Positions 45,634-53,983 of a DNA stretch of 62,008 nucleotides are shown in pieces (position 1 is the stretch's first letter; every line of letters begins with the position of its first letter). Origin of the DNA: SABY01 sp964593705 (GTDB lineage: Bacteria > Bacteroidota > Bacteroidia > Bacteroidales > 4484-276). A model generated the notes under the pieces. It was not told the origin of the DNA, made no database searches, and saw nothing but the letters and a program-made list of their open reading frames with translations. Made by a program: the position numbers and the translations under genes. Where the stretch lies: the NCBI GenBank assembly GCA_964593705.1, contig CAZQIV010000024.1, positions 1 through 62,008 of the forward strand, in the 5' to 3' direction.

Positions 45634-48198
45634 ATGATGAAAAAAAATTTACTTTTTTATTTGATTCCGATTCTTGTTGCGATTAATGTTTCGAATCTAA
45701 TTGGACAAAACATATTGTACACCCCTACAAAGTATATTAAACCTTGTGATACAATTACAAAGCCTTATCCATCTGAAATGAAAACTGGAGAATATATTCT
45801 TGATAAATTATGGGTAGTTTACTCGGATCGCACAAAAAACTATGTATTTGCGAAAGAAGACAGCAACTCAATTGTTGGTTCGTTATTATTTAGAGAGAAA
45901 TGTGGTGTTGTTCATATTGGTCAAAACAGGTTGAAGATTTGCAGATGGAAAAATGTCATTGATGGGATTGTAACAACAGATAATACTTTTTGGATTGACT
46001 ACAATAAATTACTACTATCTAAACATTGTTTAATAACTATTAGTAGTGAATTTCAAAATGGTTTTAACCGAAAGGGAATGATTCTTAATAAAATTGATTC
46101 ATTATCATTAAGAGGAGATAACCCAGAAGCTATAAATTATTTACTTGATAACCTCAATTACTATTCTTCACCTGAAAAACACAATCAAAAACATATTGAC
46201 CGTGCATATCCATTTGCTTTCTGTTTTATTTATAAGGATTTGGATAGCTGTTACCTTGTAGGAAAGGCTTCATCTATGGAAGGAGTGACCCCTTCAGAAA
46301 ATCTCCTTGGTTGGATATATCGCCATGATTTAATAGAATGGGATCATAAAATTGCATGGGAATTAAATTGGCATCCAGATGCAGCAGCAGAAAGAAAAGA
46401 ATTGAATAATACCTATGGCACGTTGATTTTAAAAAGCAAAGAAGATGCAATAGGATACAAAAAATATGGCACAACCTTTGACATTGGGCCTGGGCCCGGA
46501 CAGGTTATCCCCATTGAAAGTACACAGGATATTTATGAAGCCCCACGGGAATTTGGATTCCAATCTAGATACCCCTTGCTTTATGATGACATTAATTTAT
46601 GCGATATAAATGGACCAAGAAAATTAGGAGTAATGTCAAGTTTAAAATCATTAAATGGTAACATAAATGAAGACGAATATAAAAATTTGTTGAATGAGAT
46701 TAAAACTATAGAAGCTAATCAAAGGAAGATTAATATAATATTTGTAATTGATGCAACAAAAAGCATGATACAATATAAAGGTGCTATAAAACAATCATTA
46801 GAGAATGCCTTTACAGAAATGAAGGTTCAGCATAAAAGAAAGAAGAATATATTGAGTTTTGGAGCTGTATTGTATAGAGATGACAAAGATGATTCAATAA
46901 TAAGTGTATTTAATAGCGGTAAAGTATCAACAGACACATCCAAGTTCAATCAATGGCTAAGCCTTAATATGAAGGGTAGTCTAATTAGTGGAAGGGATAC
47001 CACTTTACCTGAGGCTATGTATTATGGAATAAAGAAAGGGGTCGAAAGCTATAAGCTTGATAAACGACAATCAAATTATATGGTTATAATTGGCGATGCC
47101 GGGGATCACAGGATACCAGGAACTAGAACTTATGTAGATGAAAATGAAATGATTAATTCAATTTCTGATCATAACATAAATATCATAGCATATCAAGTTT
47201 ATCGAAAATCTATAAAGAATCATCGGCGCGATAGTACTTATAATGACTTTCTCAATCAAATTAAAACAATTGTAACAAAATCAAATGAGCTAATTTATAA
47301 TGAAATAAGGACTATTCCTGTCGATAACCATGAAGAATTATCATGCGAACTTATTACAAATGATAGTATGGTTTATCATTTATCAAAGGATTGCCCCTTG
47401 CAGTCAAAAATAATAATCTCACAAAAAGACTCGATTCTAAAGACTGATACACTTCAATATTATTTATCTGAATGTATTCAAAGAATTTATTATTATGTCG
47501 ATAGGAAGGTTTTTAATATGGCGAGAGTTATTAGTGAAGGAGAAAGTGTCACTACACAAGATGTCTCGGCTACATCAATTATATATACTCTTTGGGTTCA
47601 TGACATTGATATTGAAACCATTAAAAAAATATGCTCATCAAATAAGTTTATTTATCAGGAAGGTTACTCATGTATTAAGATTACTGATATGGAATCCCGC
47701 CTATTTCAACCAGTTATATTTTTAGATAAAAAGCAACTATTAAATTTTAAAACTCGAATAAATAGAACAATAACAAATGATTCTTTAAGGGACGACATCG
47801 TACTTATTTTTAAAGATATTATAAAATGTCTCATTGGAGAAGATGTAAAGATTTCAGACACTTCTAAAATTGGTTATGTCATACAGCACCATTCAGGTTT
47901 TAGAATCGATACTAAATACTATAATTGGACGATTGAAAATATTAAAGAGGTCGCAAGCAAAACAAGCATCTCCGATGATTGTCTTCATGAATTCCGAGTA
48001 AGACTCCAGAAACACACCTTAATTAAGATTGATGAAATGCTATACGAGGGATCAAAATACCCTGGTATTCATAACAATTTCCACGATATTTCAGGCAATG
48101 AGTTATTCGAACAATTTTATTGGGTGCCAATGGATTTTTTGCCACACCAAAATAGATTTTCTGGATGTGAAGGCCAATATTGGATAAATAATAACTAG
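45634..48198 (+). CDS. TssR-like protein with VWA domain, copy 2 (854 aa)
   Basis: Same layout as the protein at 40297. Signal peptide ending NLIGQ; then 'PTKYIKPCDTITKPYP', 'WVVYSDRTKNYVF', 'DYNKLLLSKHCL', 'LLGWIYRHDLIEWDHKIAWE', 'LNWHPDAAAERKE'. VWA with MIDAS Asp373-Ala-Thr375-x-Ser377 and 'MVIIGDAGDH' follows. The C-terminal 'NWTIENIKEVASKTSISDD' precedes 'FYWVPMDFLPHQ'. The coding sequence is visibly more AT-rich than the two genes before it, hinting at a different history. It lies 51 bp after the ABC gene. Likely periplasmic; function inferred from family and context only. Confidence 0.65.
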   Translation: MMKKNLLFYLIPILVAINVSNLIGQNILYTPTKYIKPCDTITKPYPSEMKTGEYILDKLWVVYSDRTKNYVFAKEDSNSIVGSLLFREKCGVVHIGQNRLKICRWKNVIDGIVTTDNTFWIDYNKLLLSKHCLITISSEFQNGFNRKGMILNKIDSLSLRGDNPEAINYLLDNLNYYSSPEKHNQKHIDRAYPFAFCFIYKDLDSCYLVGKASSMEGVTPSENLLGWIYRHDLIEWDHKIAWELNWHPDAAAERKELNNTYGTLILKSKEDAIGYKKYGTTFDIGPGPGQVIPIESTQDIYEAPREFGFQSRYPLLYDDINLCDINGPRKLGVMSSLKSLNGNINEDEYKNLLNEIKTIEANQRKINIIFVIDATKSMIQYKGAIKQSLENAFTEMKVQHKRKKNILSFGAVLYRDDKDDSIISVFNSGKVSTDTSKFNQWLSLNMKGSLISGRDTTLPEAMYYGIKKGVESYKLDKRQSNYMVIIGDAGDHRIPGTRTYVDENEMINSISDHNINIIAYQVYRKSIKNHRRDSTYNDFLNQIKTIVTKSNELIYNEIRTIPVDNHEELSCELITNDSMVYHLSKDCPLQSKIIISQKDSILKTDTLQYYLSECIQRIYYYVDRKVFNMARVISEGESVTTQDVSATSIIYTLWVHDIDIETIKKICSSNKFIYQEGYSCIKITDMESRLFQPVIFLDKKQLLNFKTRINRTITNDSLRDDIVLIFKDIIKCLIGEDVKISDTSKIGYVIQHHSGFRIDTKYYNWTIENIKEVASKTSISDDCLHEFRVRLQKHTLIKIDEMLYEGSKYPGIHNNFHDISGNELFEQFYWVPMDFLPHQNRFSGCEGQYWINNN

Positions 48199-48324
48199 CG
48201 TAATAAAGCTATTTTCTAACAAAATTGATATGGTTTTAATTCTTTAAATCATTGTATTTTGGTTGGGATGATCTTAATAATTGTTTAGAGTTATAATTTT
48301 AGACATTGCAAAAAGTAATGATGA

Positions 48325-49800
48325 ATGACTAGACTAAAATATGCATTTGTTTTCTGTGCATTTTTTTTTAATAATGCTTTTGCTCAAACAGGTATTTTAA
48401 ATATTCCATTAAAATATTTACATCCGATAGATACTGTTACAAGGCCATATAGCAATGATTCTTTAATTTTTGATTTTGAGTGGTGGGTCTTTTCAGACAG
48501 GGATAATAATCCTATTTATTCATCACCAGCAATGGATTCTGTAATTGGATATTTAAATTTTTTTGATTCTTGTGCAATAGTTGATAAAAAAAACGAAAAA
48601 CTAAAAATATCTAAACCTATTAACATTGTTAACGGAAAATTTTTAGCCATAGATAAAAGTGCAATTGGATGGGTTAATTTCAGAAACCTCTTATTATCCG
48701 ACCAATGTGTTTTATCAAGCAAACTGCAATTATTTAGTTCAATACTTGTTTTAAATTACAATAAGTTTTCTGAAAATGAACTAATTACAAAGGAGGTGTT
48801 TTTGTATCGATCACCCAAATTGATTACAAAAACACTGCAGATTCTAAACTTGAGTAAATTGTTTGTATTTAAAGAGGATGCAAATTCAGCACTTGTTGGT
48901 AACTTACCATATTTTAAAGAGAGTAATAAAAATAATTTACAGGGTTCATCGTTTCTTATCGGATGGATATCAAAAGAGTATATAATTCCATGGAATCACA
49001 ATTTAGCTTGGGAATGCAATTGGCATCCTAAAGCGATAGAAGAACGAAAACAATCTAATGATTCAACCAGAATGACTACAGTCTCTCAGACCACCAATAG
49101 TGTATTTGATACAAATCAAAGCATCAGATTCAATTGTATTTGCTCAAATGCAATTAGCCTCTATGATGTAAGAAATAAAGGACTTGACAGGCGTTACCCC
49201 ATTATTAGCACACAATCAGCAAATCAGATAGGTACGGTTTGTTTTATGAATAAATCGAATTTAGGATTAAGGAATCCCAAAAGTCGAATTTATCAAAACT
49301 ATATCAATACTTGCTATCATAGTGATGACAATAAATATCCAAATTATCAAACTGTGATGTTAATAAATAAAGAAGACTTAACCAAATTATTAAGACAAAT
49401 AATTGTTTTTGAAAATTCACATGAAGCAATTTTAAGGGAAGAGGCGAAACACACACTTTCATTTTTTATATACTGTATTTTGGGCAATAAGTACATGCCT
49501 TCAAAAAAGGTTGAACTTGGTGAAATGCTTTACCGTTTATCACTTTTCAAAATTAAAGAAGAATATTGGAATTGGACAATAGAAAAAATTCATGACCCTT
49601 CTCTCGGAATTAGTCTTGATGATATCAAATTGTTTAAGGGGGACTTAGTTGACACAAGGATTATTTTAGAATCAATTCTTAACCTTTCTGAGAATTATTC
49701 AAGTACTTTTAAATATCAAGGGAATTTGTATTTTTGGTTGCCTTTAGATATTTTCCCTCACCAGCCAAAAAATGATGATGTAAAATGGAGTTATTATTAA
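48325..49800 (+). CDS. Short TssR-like protein lacking the VWA domain, copy 3 (491 aa)
   Basis: Signal peptide MTRLKYAFVFCAFFFNNAFAQ. It keeps the N-terminal family motifs ('PLKYLHPIDTVTRPY', 'WVFSDRDNNPIY', 'FRNLLLSDQCVL', 'LIGWISKEYIIPWNHNLAWE', 'CNWHPKAIEERK') and the C-terminal ones ('WNWTIEKIHDPSLGISLDD', 'YFWLPLDIFPHQ'). The ~250-residue VWA block that stands between them in the full-length copies is missing, with a clean junction at about residues 290-330 ('RRYPIISTQSANQIGTV' to 'YPNYQTVMLINKEDL'). This reads as a domain deletion in an intact frame, not a pseudogene. AT-rich. 126 bp after copy 2 and 37 bp before the pentapeptide gene. Confidence 0.65.
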   Translation: MTRLKYAFVFCAFFFNNAFAQTGILNIPLKYLHPIDTVTRPYSNDSLIFDFEWWVFSDRDNNPIYSSPAMDSVIGYLNFFDSCAIVDKKNEKLKISKPINIVNGKFLAIDKSAIGWVNFRNLLLSDQCVLSSKLQLFSSILVLNYNKFSENELITKEVFLYRSPKLITKTLQILNLSKLFVFKEDANSALVGNLPYFKESNKNNLQGSSFLIGWISKEYIIPWNHNLAWECNWHPKAIEERKQSNDSTRMTTVSQTTNSVFDTNQSIRFNCICSNAISLYDVRNKGLDRRYPIISTQSANQIGTVCFMNKSNLGLRNPKSRIYQNYINTCYHSDDNKYPNYQTVMLINKEDLTKLLRQIIVFENSHEAILREEAKHTLSFFIYCILGNKYMPSKKVELGEMLYRLSLFKIKEEYWNWTIEKIHDPSLGISLDDIKLFKGDLVDTRIILESILNLSENYSSTFKYQGNLYFWLPLDIFPHQPKNDDVKWSYY

Positions 49801-49837
49801 ATATTGAAAAATTGTCATTAACGTTAAAATATATTAT

Positions 49838-51358
49838 ATGAATTGCATAAAAAAATATTTTTTATTAATTGCAATATTAATTGTACCATTTTCGTCATCC
49901 TCAAGCCAAAATGATAATAGGGGTACCATTTCACAAAGTACATCAATGCATATTATGGATGTTAAAAATAACTCTGTATATAAATCTATAATAGACTTCG
50001 ATGAAAAAGAGATTTCTAAAATTTTAAATTTACAGAATGTTGATTTCCTGAAAAAGATTGATTTGAATGGTAAATTATTTAAGGAGGAAGTGTTTTTTGA
50101 TAAAGTTGTATTTAAGGGAAATGCTTCGTTTTATAAATCTATTTTTGATAATGCACTTAAGTTTCAAACTTGCACATTCAATTCAGTTAATTTTAGTTAC
50201 ATTGAAACTAATGGGCTGCTGAAATTTACAGGTATTGATTTTAATGAATTTGCGCAGTTTCGCAAAACTAGCATTTTATCAGCTTTTGAAATGAATTATA
50301 GCACTATTGATAAAGGAATTGATTTTTCATCTTCCTATTTTTCAGATTATGTGCATATTAAATACTCAACCTTTGATTCAATAGCAGATTTTTCAAATGA
50401 TGCTCATTTTGAATCCAAAGTAACTTTTGATAGTGTTATTTTTAATGGAAATGTTGATTTCTCAAACGTTAAATTTGATTCAACCGTATTATTTAAAAAT
50501 ATTATATTCATCGATAGCCTTAATTTTTCAAAAGCCCATTTCAGATCTTCTTTGATATTCGATAGTATTACTCTTCCGTATGCACTAGTGCTTTCAAATA
50601 CCAAAGTTCAAAATACCATCGATTTAACCTTGGTAAAAATGAATAGAAATGGCAAAAAATGCAAAATCTATTTAGAAGATTTTGATGTTGATAAACTATT
50701 GCTTGACTATTCAAAATTTAAACTTTCTTTTCTACCCGCAACCTCAATTGATAAAAAATACTCTATTTATAAAAAACTGCTCAATAAATTTAAAAAGGAT
50801 GAAGTAACTATATATTATAATACATTGTTTATTGAATTCATAGACTTTAAATATGGTGAGTATCTTCCAGAAAAGAAACCACACTGGATACCTGAAACAT
50901 TATCTGTTATTGAATATTTATTTATAGAGATAATTATGGCTGTGGTCGATTTTTCTGGGAGTATTCTTAGTTCAATTATAGGTTTTTTAATCGTATTCTT
51001 TCTATTGATTTTTTTATTTGGGTTGTCTTGCTTTTATTGCAAAAAAGATATTATGGCCTACTATTGCGGGGATATTGAAAATATTGATAAACGCCTTGAC
51101 AAGATCGAAGATATAGATAACTGTAAAGAAAATCTAAGCGCTTGTAAAATCCATCTTATCTTGTATGCTTCACTAATACTTACACTCACCAACTTTTTTA
51201 TGTTTAAACCACCTGTTAAAAGAATTAATTGTAGCGCCAATAATAAGTGTTTCAGGGTTGTTTATTTGATTTTAATCAATACAGTTTATTTCGTTGGCAA
51301 GCTGCTCATCTTCTATTTTCTTTACAATTCGTTGGTGCTGGACTACCTGAACAATTAA
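49838..51358 (+). CDS. Exported pentapeptide-repeat protein with C-terminal membrane segments, copy 1 (506 aa)
   Basis: Signal peptide (MNCIKKYFLLIAILIVPFSSSSSQ). Residues ~55-270 are pentapeptide-type repeats with a phenylalanine in the central position ('VTFDSVIFNGNVDFSNVKF', 'VLFKNIIF', 'SLIFDSITL'), which fold as a square right-handed helix. About three to four membrane segments follow: ~365-400 (IIGFLIVFFLLIFLFGL), ~435-455, and ~470-500 (VVYLILINTVYFVGKLLIF). The repeat region would then lie outside the cytoplasm, with the C-terminus in the inner membrane. A 140-bp piece of its 3' end is repeated downstream at 51490. Paralogue of the gene at 56623. Function unknown. Confidence 0.7.
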   Translation: MNCIKKYFLLIAILIVPFSSSSSQNDNRGTISQSTSMHIMDVKNNSVYKSIIDFDEKEISKILNLQNVDFLKKIDLNGKLFKEEVFFDKVVFKGNASFYKSIFDNALKFQTCTFNSVNFSYIETNGLLKFTGIDFNEFAQFRKTSILSAFEMNYSTIDKGIDFSSSYFSDYVHIKYSTFDSIADFSNDAHFESKVTFDSVIFNGNVDFSNVKFDSTVLFKNIIFIDSLNFSKAHFRSSLIFDSITLPYALVLSNTKVQNTIDLTLVKMNRNGKKCKIYLEDFDVDKLLLDYSKFKLSFLPATSIDKKYSIYKKLLNKFKKDEVTIYYNTLFIEFIDFKYGEYLPEKKPHWIPETLSVIEYLFIEIIMAVVDFSGSILSSIIGFLIVFFLLIFLFGLSCFYCKKDIMAYYCGDIENIDKRLDKIEDIDNCKENLSACKIHLILYASLILTLTNFFMFKPPVKRINCSANNKCFRVVYLILINTVYFVGKLLIFYFLYNSLVLDYLNN

Positions 51359-51377
51359 GTGGTGCTGGTCAATTATG

Positions 51378-51432
51378 AACTCTGACAGGGTTTCTTCCGA
51401 AGGAATCCATATAGGAAAACCCTGTCAGAGTT
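51378..51432. repeat. Hairpin with 16-bp arms after pentapeptide gene
   Basis: Arms AACTCTGACAGGGTTT (51378-51393) and AAACCCTGTCAGAGTT (51417-51432) with a 23-base loop that has its own small palindrome (tcttccgaaga-like). The phrase gaactctgacagg recurs singly near 51617, after the duplicated gene tail. It may also act as a terminator of the 25.8-51.4 kb run. Confidence 0.6.
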
Positions 51433-51489
51433 GATGAAAATTAAAATTTTGGAGGTGATGGGAAATTACCTTCCATGCAAATAACAGGA

Positions 51490-51599
51490 GTTTCAGGGTT
51501 GTTTATTTGATTTTAATCAATACAGTTTATTTCGTTGGCAAGCTGCTCATCTTCTTTTTTCTTTATAATTCGTTGGTGTTAAACTACCTGAACAATTAA
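51490..51599 (+). pseudogene. Orphan 3' end of a pentapeptide/membrane gene
   Basis: Bases 51490-51629 repeat 51249-51388 with about ten differences. The piece encodes the last ~35 residues of the pentapeptide protein (FRVVYLILINTVYFVGKLL ... YNSLVLNYLNN, stop 51597-51599) without any upstream coding part. It is a tandem scar, most simply the remainder of a second paralogue lost by deletion or of a failed duplication. Confidence 0.75.
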
Positions 51600-51719
51600 A
51601 GTTGATGGTCATTTTTGAACTCTGACAGGAGGGGTGTTAAATTTGTTTTTATATTTTCGTCCCATTTTTTGTTATTTCTGCCTTCCTAAAATTTTTTTAC
51701 TATGTTTTTTTTTTGAGGG

Positions 51720-51902
51720 ATAGATTTCTTCCCGCACGTGCGGGACTACTCTCCTTCGAAATGACAAGGCTTTTGTGGCTTTGTTGGGTGTGGGTGAAAG
51801 TGGGCGCGGAGTGCCCACTTTCACCCACACCCACGTATAGCCTAAGCCTTGTCATTTCGACCAAAAAACGCAGCGAAGCAAGTTTTGCCGGGAGAAATCT
51901 AT
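51720..51902. repeat. Nested-palindrome element, copy 1 (~183 bp)
   Basis: Three nested inverted repeats: outer atagatttct/agaaatctat, middle TCGAAATGACAAGGCT/AGCCTTGTCATTTCGA, inner 21-bp arms 51785-51805/51813-51833. Nearly the whole element can fold as one hairpin. A second copy lies at 59286-59462, in the same place after a pentapeptide gene. Repeats ending in 'GTCATTTCGACC...GAGAAATCT' are common in Bacteroidota genomes (general knowledge). The long open frames across both copies are not genes. Confidence 0.7.
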
Positions 51903-52111
51903 TGACAAATATTTATCACCAACAACTATAAATTATTAATATTTTACTTTCCACTATATTTGCAGTAGTACCTCAACTCATTAATAAACTGTCCTCGAAA
52001 CCAAAAAACCATCCCGATTAACTATTCTTTAATCGCAACTCCACTTTTTCCACCAAAAATAAAAAGCATTATGCCCCGGGGTTACGGTAATAAATTTTAC
52101 TTTTGGTATTC

Positions 52112-52191
52112 CTAACTTGGACAAGCCAAAACCAAACGAGGTGATCACGTAAAACTTATGGTGTATTCCTGTTTTGGTTTGTCCAAGTTAG
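52112..52191. repeat. Inverted repeat with 21-bp arms inside an insertion
   Basis: Arms 52112-52132 and 52171-52191 pair with one mismatch. They lie in a ~105-bp stretch (52113-52217) that is absent from the otherwise matching leader at 59505-59607, so it is an insertion between the promoter box and the start codon of the broken leader gene. It might be a small non-autonomous element. Confidence 0.6.
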
Positions 52192-52258
52192 TTGGCAGGA
52201 TATTATAGATGGGGTACTAAAAGGAAAAATTGATCTATTAATTAAAAAATATAAAATA

Positions 52259-52375
52259 ATGAAAAATGCTACTTTGCTTGTCTTTTTGCTCTTTGTTGTT
52301 GCAGTTTGGAGTTTTGCCCAACAAGTTGTTACAAACCCTGCTTCAGGCGCAAACGCTAAGCTAAATGCTCAATAA
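52259..52375 (+). pseudogene. Broken copy of the secreted repeat protein gene at 59608 (leader only)
   Basis: Encodes 38 residues (MKNATLLVFLLFVVAVWSFA, then QQVVTNPASGANAKLNAQ) and stops at TAA 52373-52375. The same signal peptide and first residues open the long gene at 59608, where the codon after NAQ is TTA and the frame continues. The matching DNA starts upstream near 52052 and includes the TACTTTTG box (52098-52105). The rest of the gene is absent here, so this is a truncated duplicate. Confidence 0.75.
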
Positions 52376-52663
52376 AATTTTTCCATTTGGTTTGTTTAAG
52401 CAAAATCAGATGCTAAAGGGGTGCTCAACAAATTGCACTGTCATAGATAGATCTTAGTGATTCTTAGTGTTTTTGTGTCTTATGCCAAAGGCATCACAAT
52501 GTGAGTGGCAAGAAAAAAAATGAGCCACAGAGGCACTAAGATGCCAAGGTACACAAAGATATTTTGAGAATAACCTTTGGAATGTGAAAATGTAGCCATT
52601 AGAGTTAAAATGCAATTTGTCGTACACCCTACCCAAATGTATGGCTTTATAGTACACGAAAAT
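52376..52663. other. Non-coding stretch with an imperfect long inverted repeat
   Basis: Contains a loose inverted repeat between 'cttagtgtttttgtgtc' (near 52460) and 'gccacagaggcactaag' (near 52533), a kind of spacer repeat frequent in Bacteroidota. The frame of the next gene is open from 52577 but lacks coding character before 52664. The 51603-51719 and 51903-52051 pieces of the same spacer are AT-rich and show nothing further. Confidence 0.45.
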
Positions 52664-53956
52664 ATGATTGAACATTACAAAATAGTAAGTACTTACAAAG
52701 GAGAAAACATCTTTCTCCTGCTACTGCTATTTTTTGTTTTGACTTTTGATGCGGCCTATACCCAAAATACCGTGCTTAAAATGCCACCGAAATACTGGCA
52801 GCCCTGCGATACCATTACCAAACCCTTCCGCTCCGATTTTGAACCTGGCGATAGCGCCGACAGCCTCTGGCTGGTGTTTTCCGACAGGGCGCAAAATTTC
52901 GCCTATAATAAATATGAAAACAATAAAGTAATCGATACACTTGACTTTCTCGAAATTTGTGCTGTGCTGCAAATCGAAGATAAACGATTAAAACTCGGCA
53001 GGGTTAATGAGCGAATCCAGGATAAATACATCAAAGAAGAAAATACTTTTTGGCTTGACACCGATAAATTATTGCTCTCACCCTATTGTTTAGTTGGCGG
53101 AAAGTTTAAAACAAATAAAAAGGCACTGGTAATAAATACCGGGGAGAAGGTTTCAGGCACCACACGAGCCATCCTCCACAAACAACCTTTTACAGGGAAT
53201 GATACCGCGCTTACCAGCCTTGAATTTGAGCACCTGTGCATTTATAAAGTTTCGGACGATGGCAATTTTGTTTTTGCAGGAAAGTACTACCGACTGCCTG
53301 AAATCGGCAACATTAGTAGCCGGGAAAATTACGGATGGATAGAACGGAAGTATCTTGTGCCCTGGAATAACAGGGTGGCCTGGGAATACAAGGATACCTC
53401 CGGTGTATGTACTACAAAGTACCTGATAGTGCCACCTGACAGCATAGATAGTTTGTTGAAAAACCCTGGCGCAAGCCATTGGAAAGAACTTGGGAGGAAG
53501 GTTACAATTAAGGATACAATATCGAAAGAAGGATACCCGCAGATAAACAGTGTGATTTTGGTGCATAACCTGCAACTTATCGACTTCCAGTTTCAGCTTT
53601 TAAAGCTTAAAAACACCAACATGCCCAGGGCAGGCACACGAGGCTATTTTATAAAATTGCTGCAATGTATATCCGGTGATAACAACCACCACCTCAACGA
53701 CAGCATCTTTTCGCAGATGATTTTTTATTTCACGCGTATTCGCATGGATAAAAAATTTGATGGAATCTCCATTGATAAGCTCGGCGACCCCGACATGATG
53801 CAGCACAGCGACATACTCCAGATTAGGGCCGGCCTTGCAAAAACCACCCGATATGTGGGCGAAATAATTGAAGCCTGGGATAAGCACAGCACAGCCGTAA
53901 TCCTTAACAAGGAGCTATATTTTTGGCTACCCGTACAGTATTTATTACCCGATTAA
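52664..53956 (+). CDS. Short TssR-like protein lacking the VWA domain, copy 4
   Basis: I start at the ATG at 52664, directly before the basic/hydrophobic signal peptide (KGENIFLLLLLFFVLTFDAAYTQ); the frame is open from 52577. It has the family motifs 'PPKYWQPCDTITKPF', 'WLVFSDRAQNFAY', 'DTDKLLLSPYCLV' and 'YGWIERKYLVPWNNRVAWE', and the end 'LYFWLPVQYLLPD'. Between them the VWA block is absent, as in the protein at 48325. The C-terminal 'FPHQ' of the family is replaced by 'YLLPD'. GC-richer than copies 2 and 3, similar to copy 1. 27 bp before the full-length copy 5. No VWA means it cannot bind metal by a MIDAS; a structural partner role is inferred. Confidence 0.6.
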   Translation: MIEHYKIVSTYKGENIFLLLLLFFVLTFDAAYTQNTVLKMPPKYWQPCDTITKPFRSDFEPGDSADSLWLVFSDRAQNFAYNKYENNKVIDTLDFLEICAVLQIEDKRLKLGRVNERIQDKYIKEENTFWLDTDKLLLSPYCLVGGKFKTNKKALVINTGEKVSGTTRAILHKQPFTGNDTALTSLEFEHLCIYKVSDDGNFVFAGKYYRLPEIGNISSRENYGWIERKYLVPWNNRVAWEYKDTSGVCTTKYLIVPPDSIDSLLKNPGASHWKELGRKVTIKDTISKEGYPQINSVILVHNLQLIDFQFQLLKLKNTNMPRAGTRGYFIKLLQCISGDNNHHLNDSIFSQMIFYFTRIRMDKKFDGISIDKLGDPDMMQHSDILQIRAGLAKTTRYVGEIIEAWDKHSTAVILNKELYFWLPVQYLLPD

Positions 53957-53983
53957 AATAAGTATTATCAAAATATAAAAATT

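Noticed and set aside
51713..51931. Open frame across the first nested-palindrome element
   Set aside because: The frame and its near twin at 59319-59543 exist only because the palindromic repeat happens to lack stops; no protein features.
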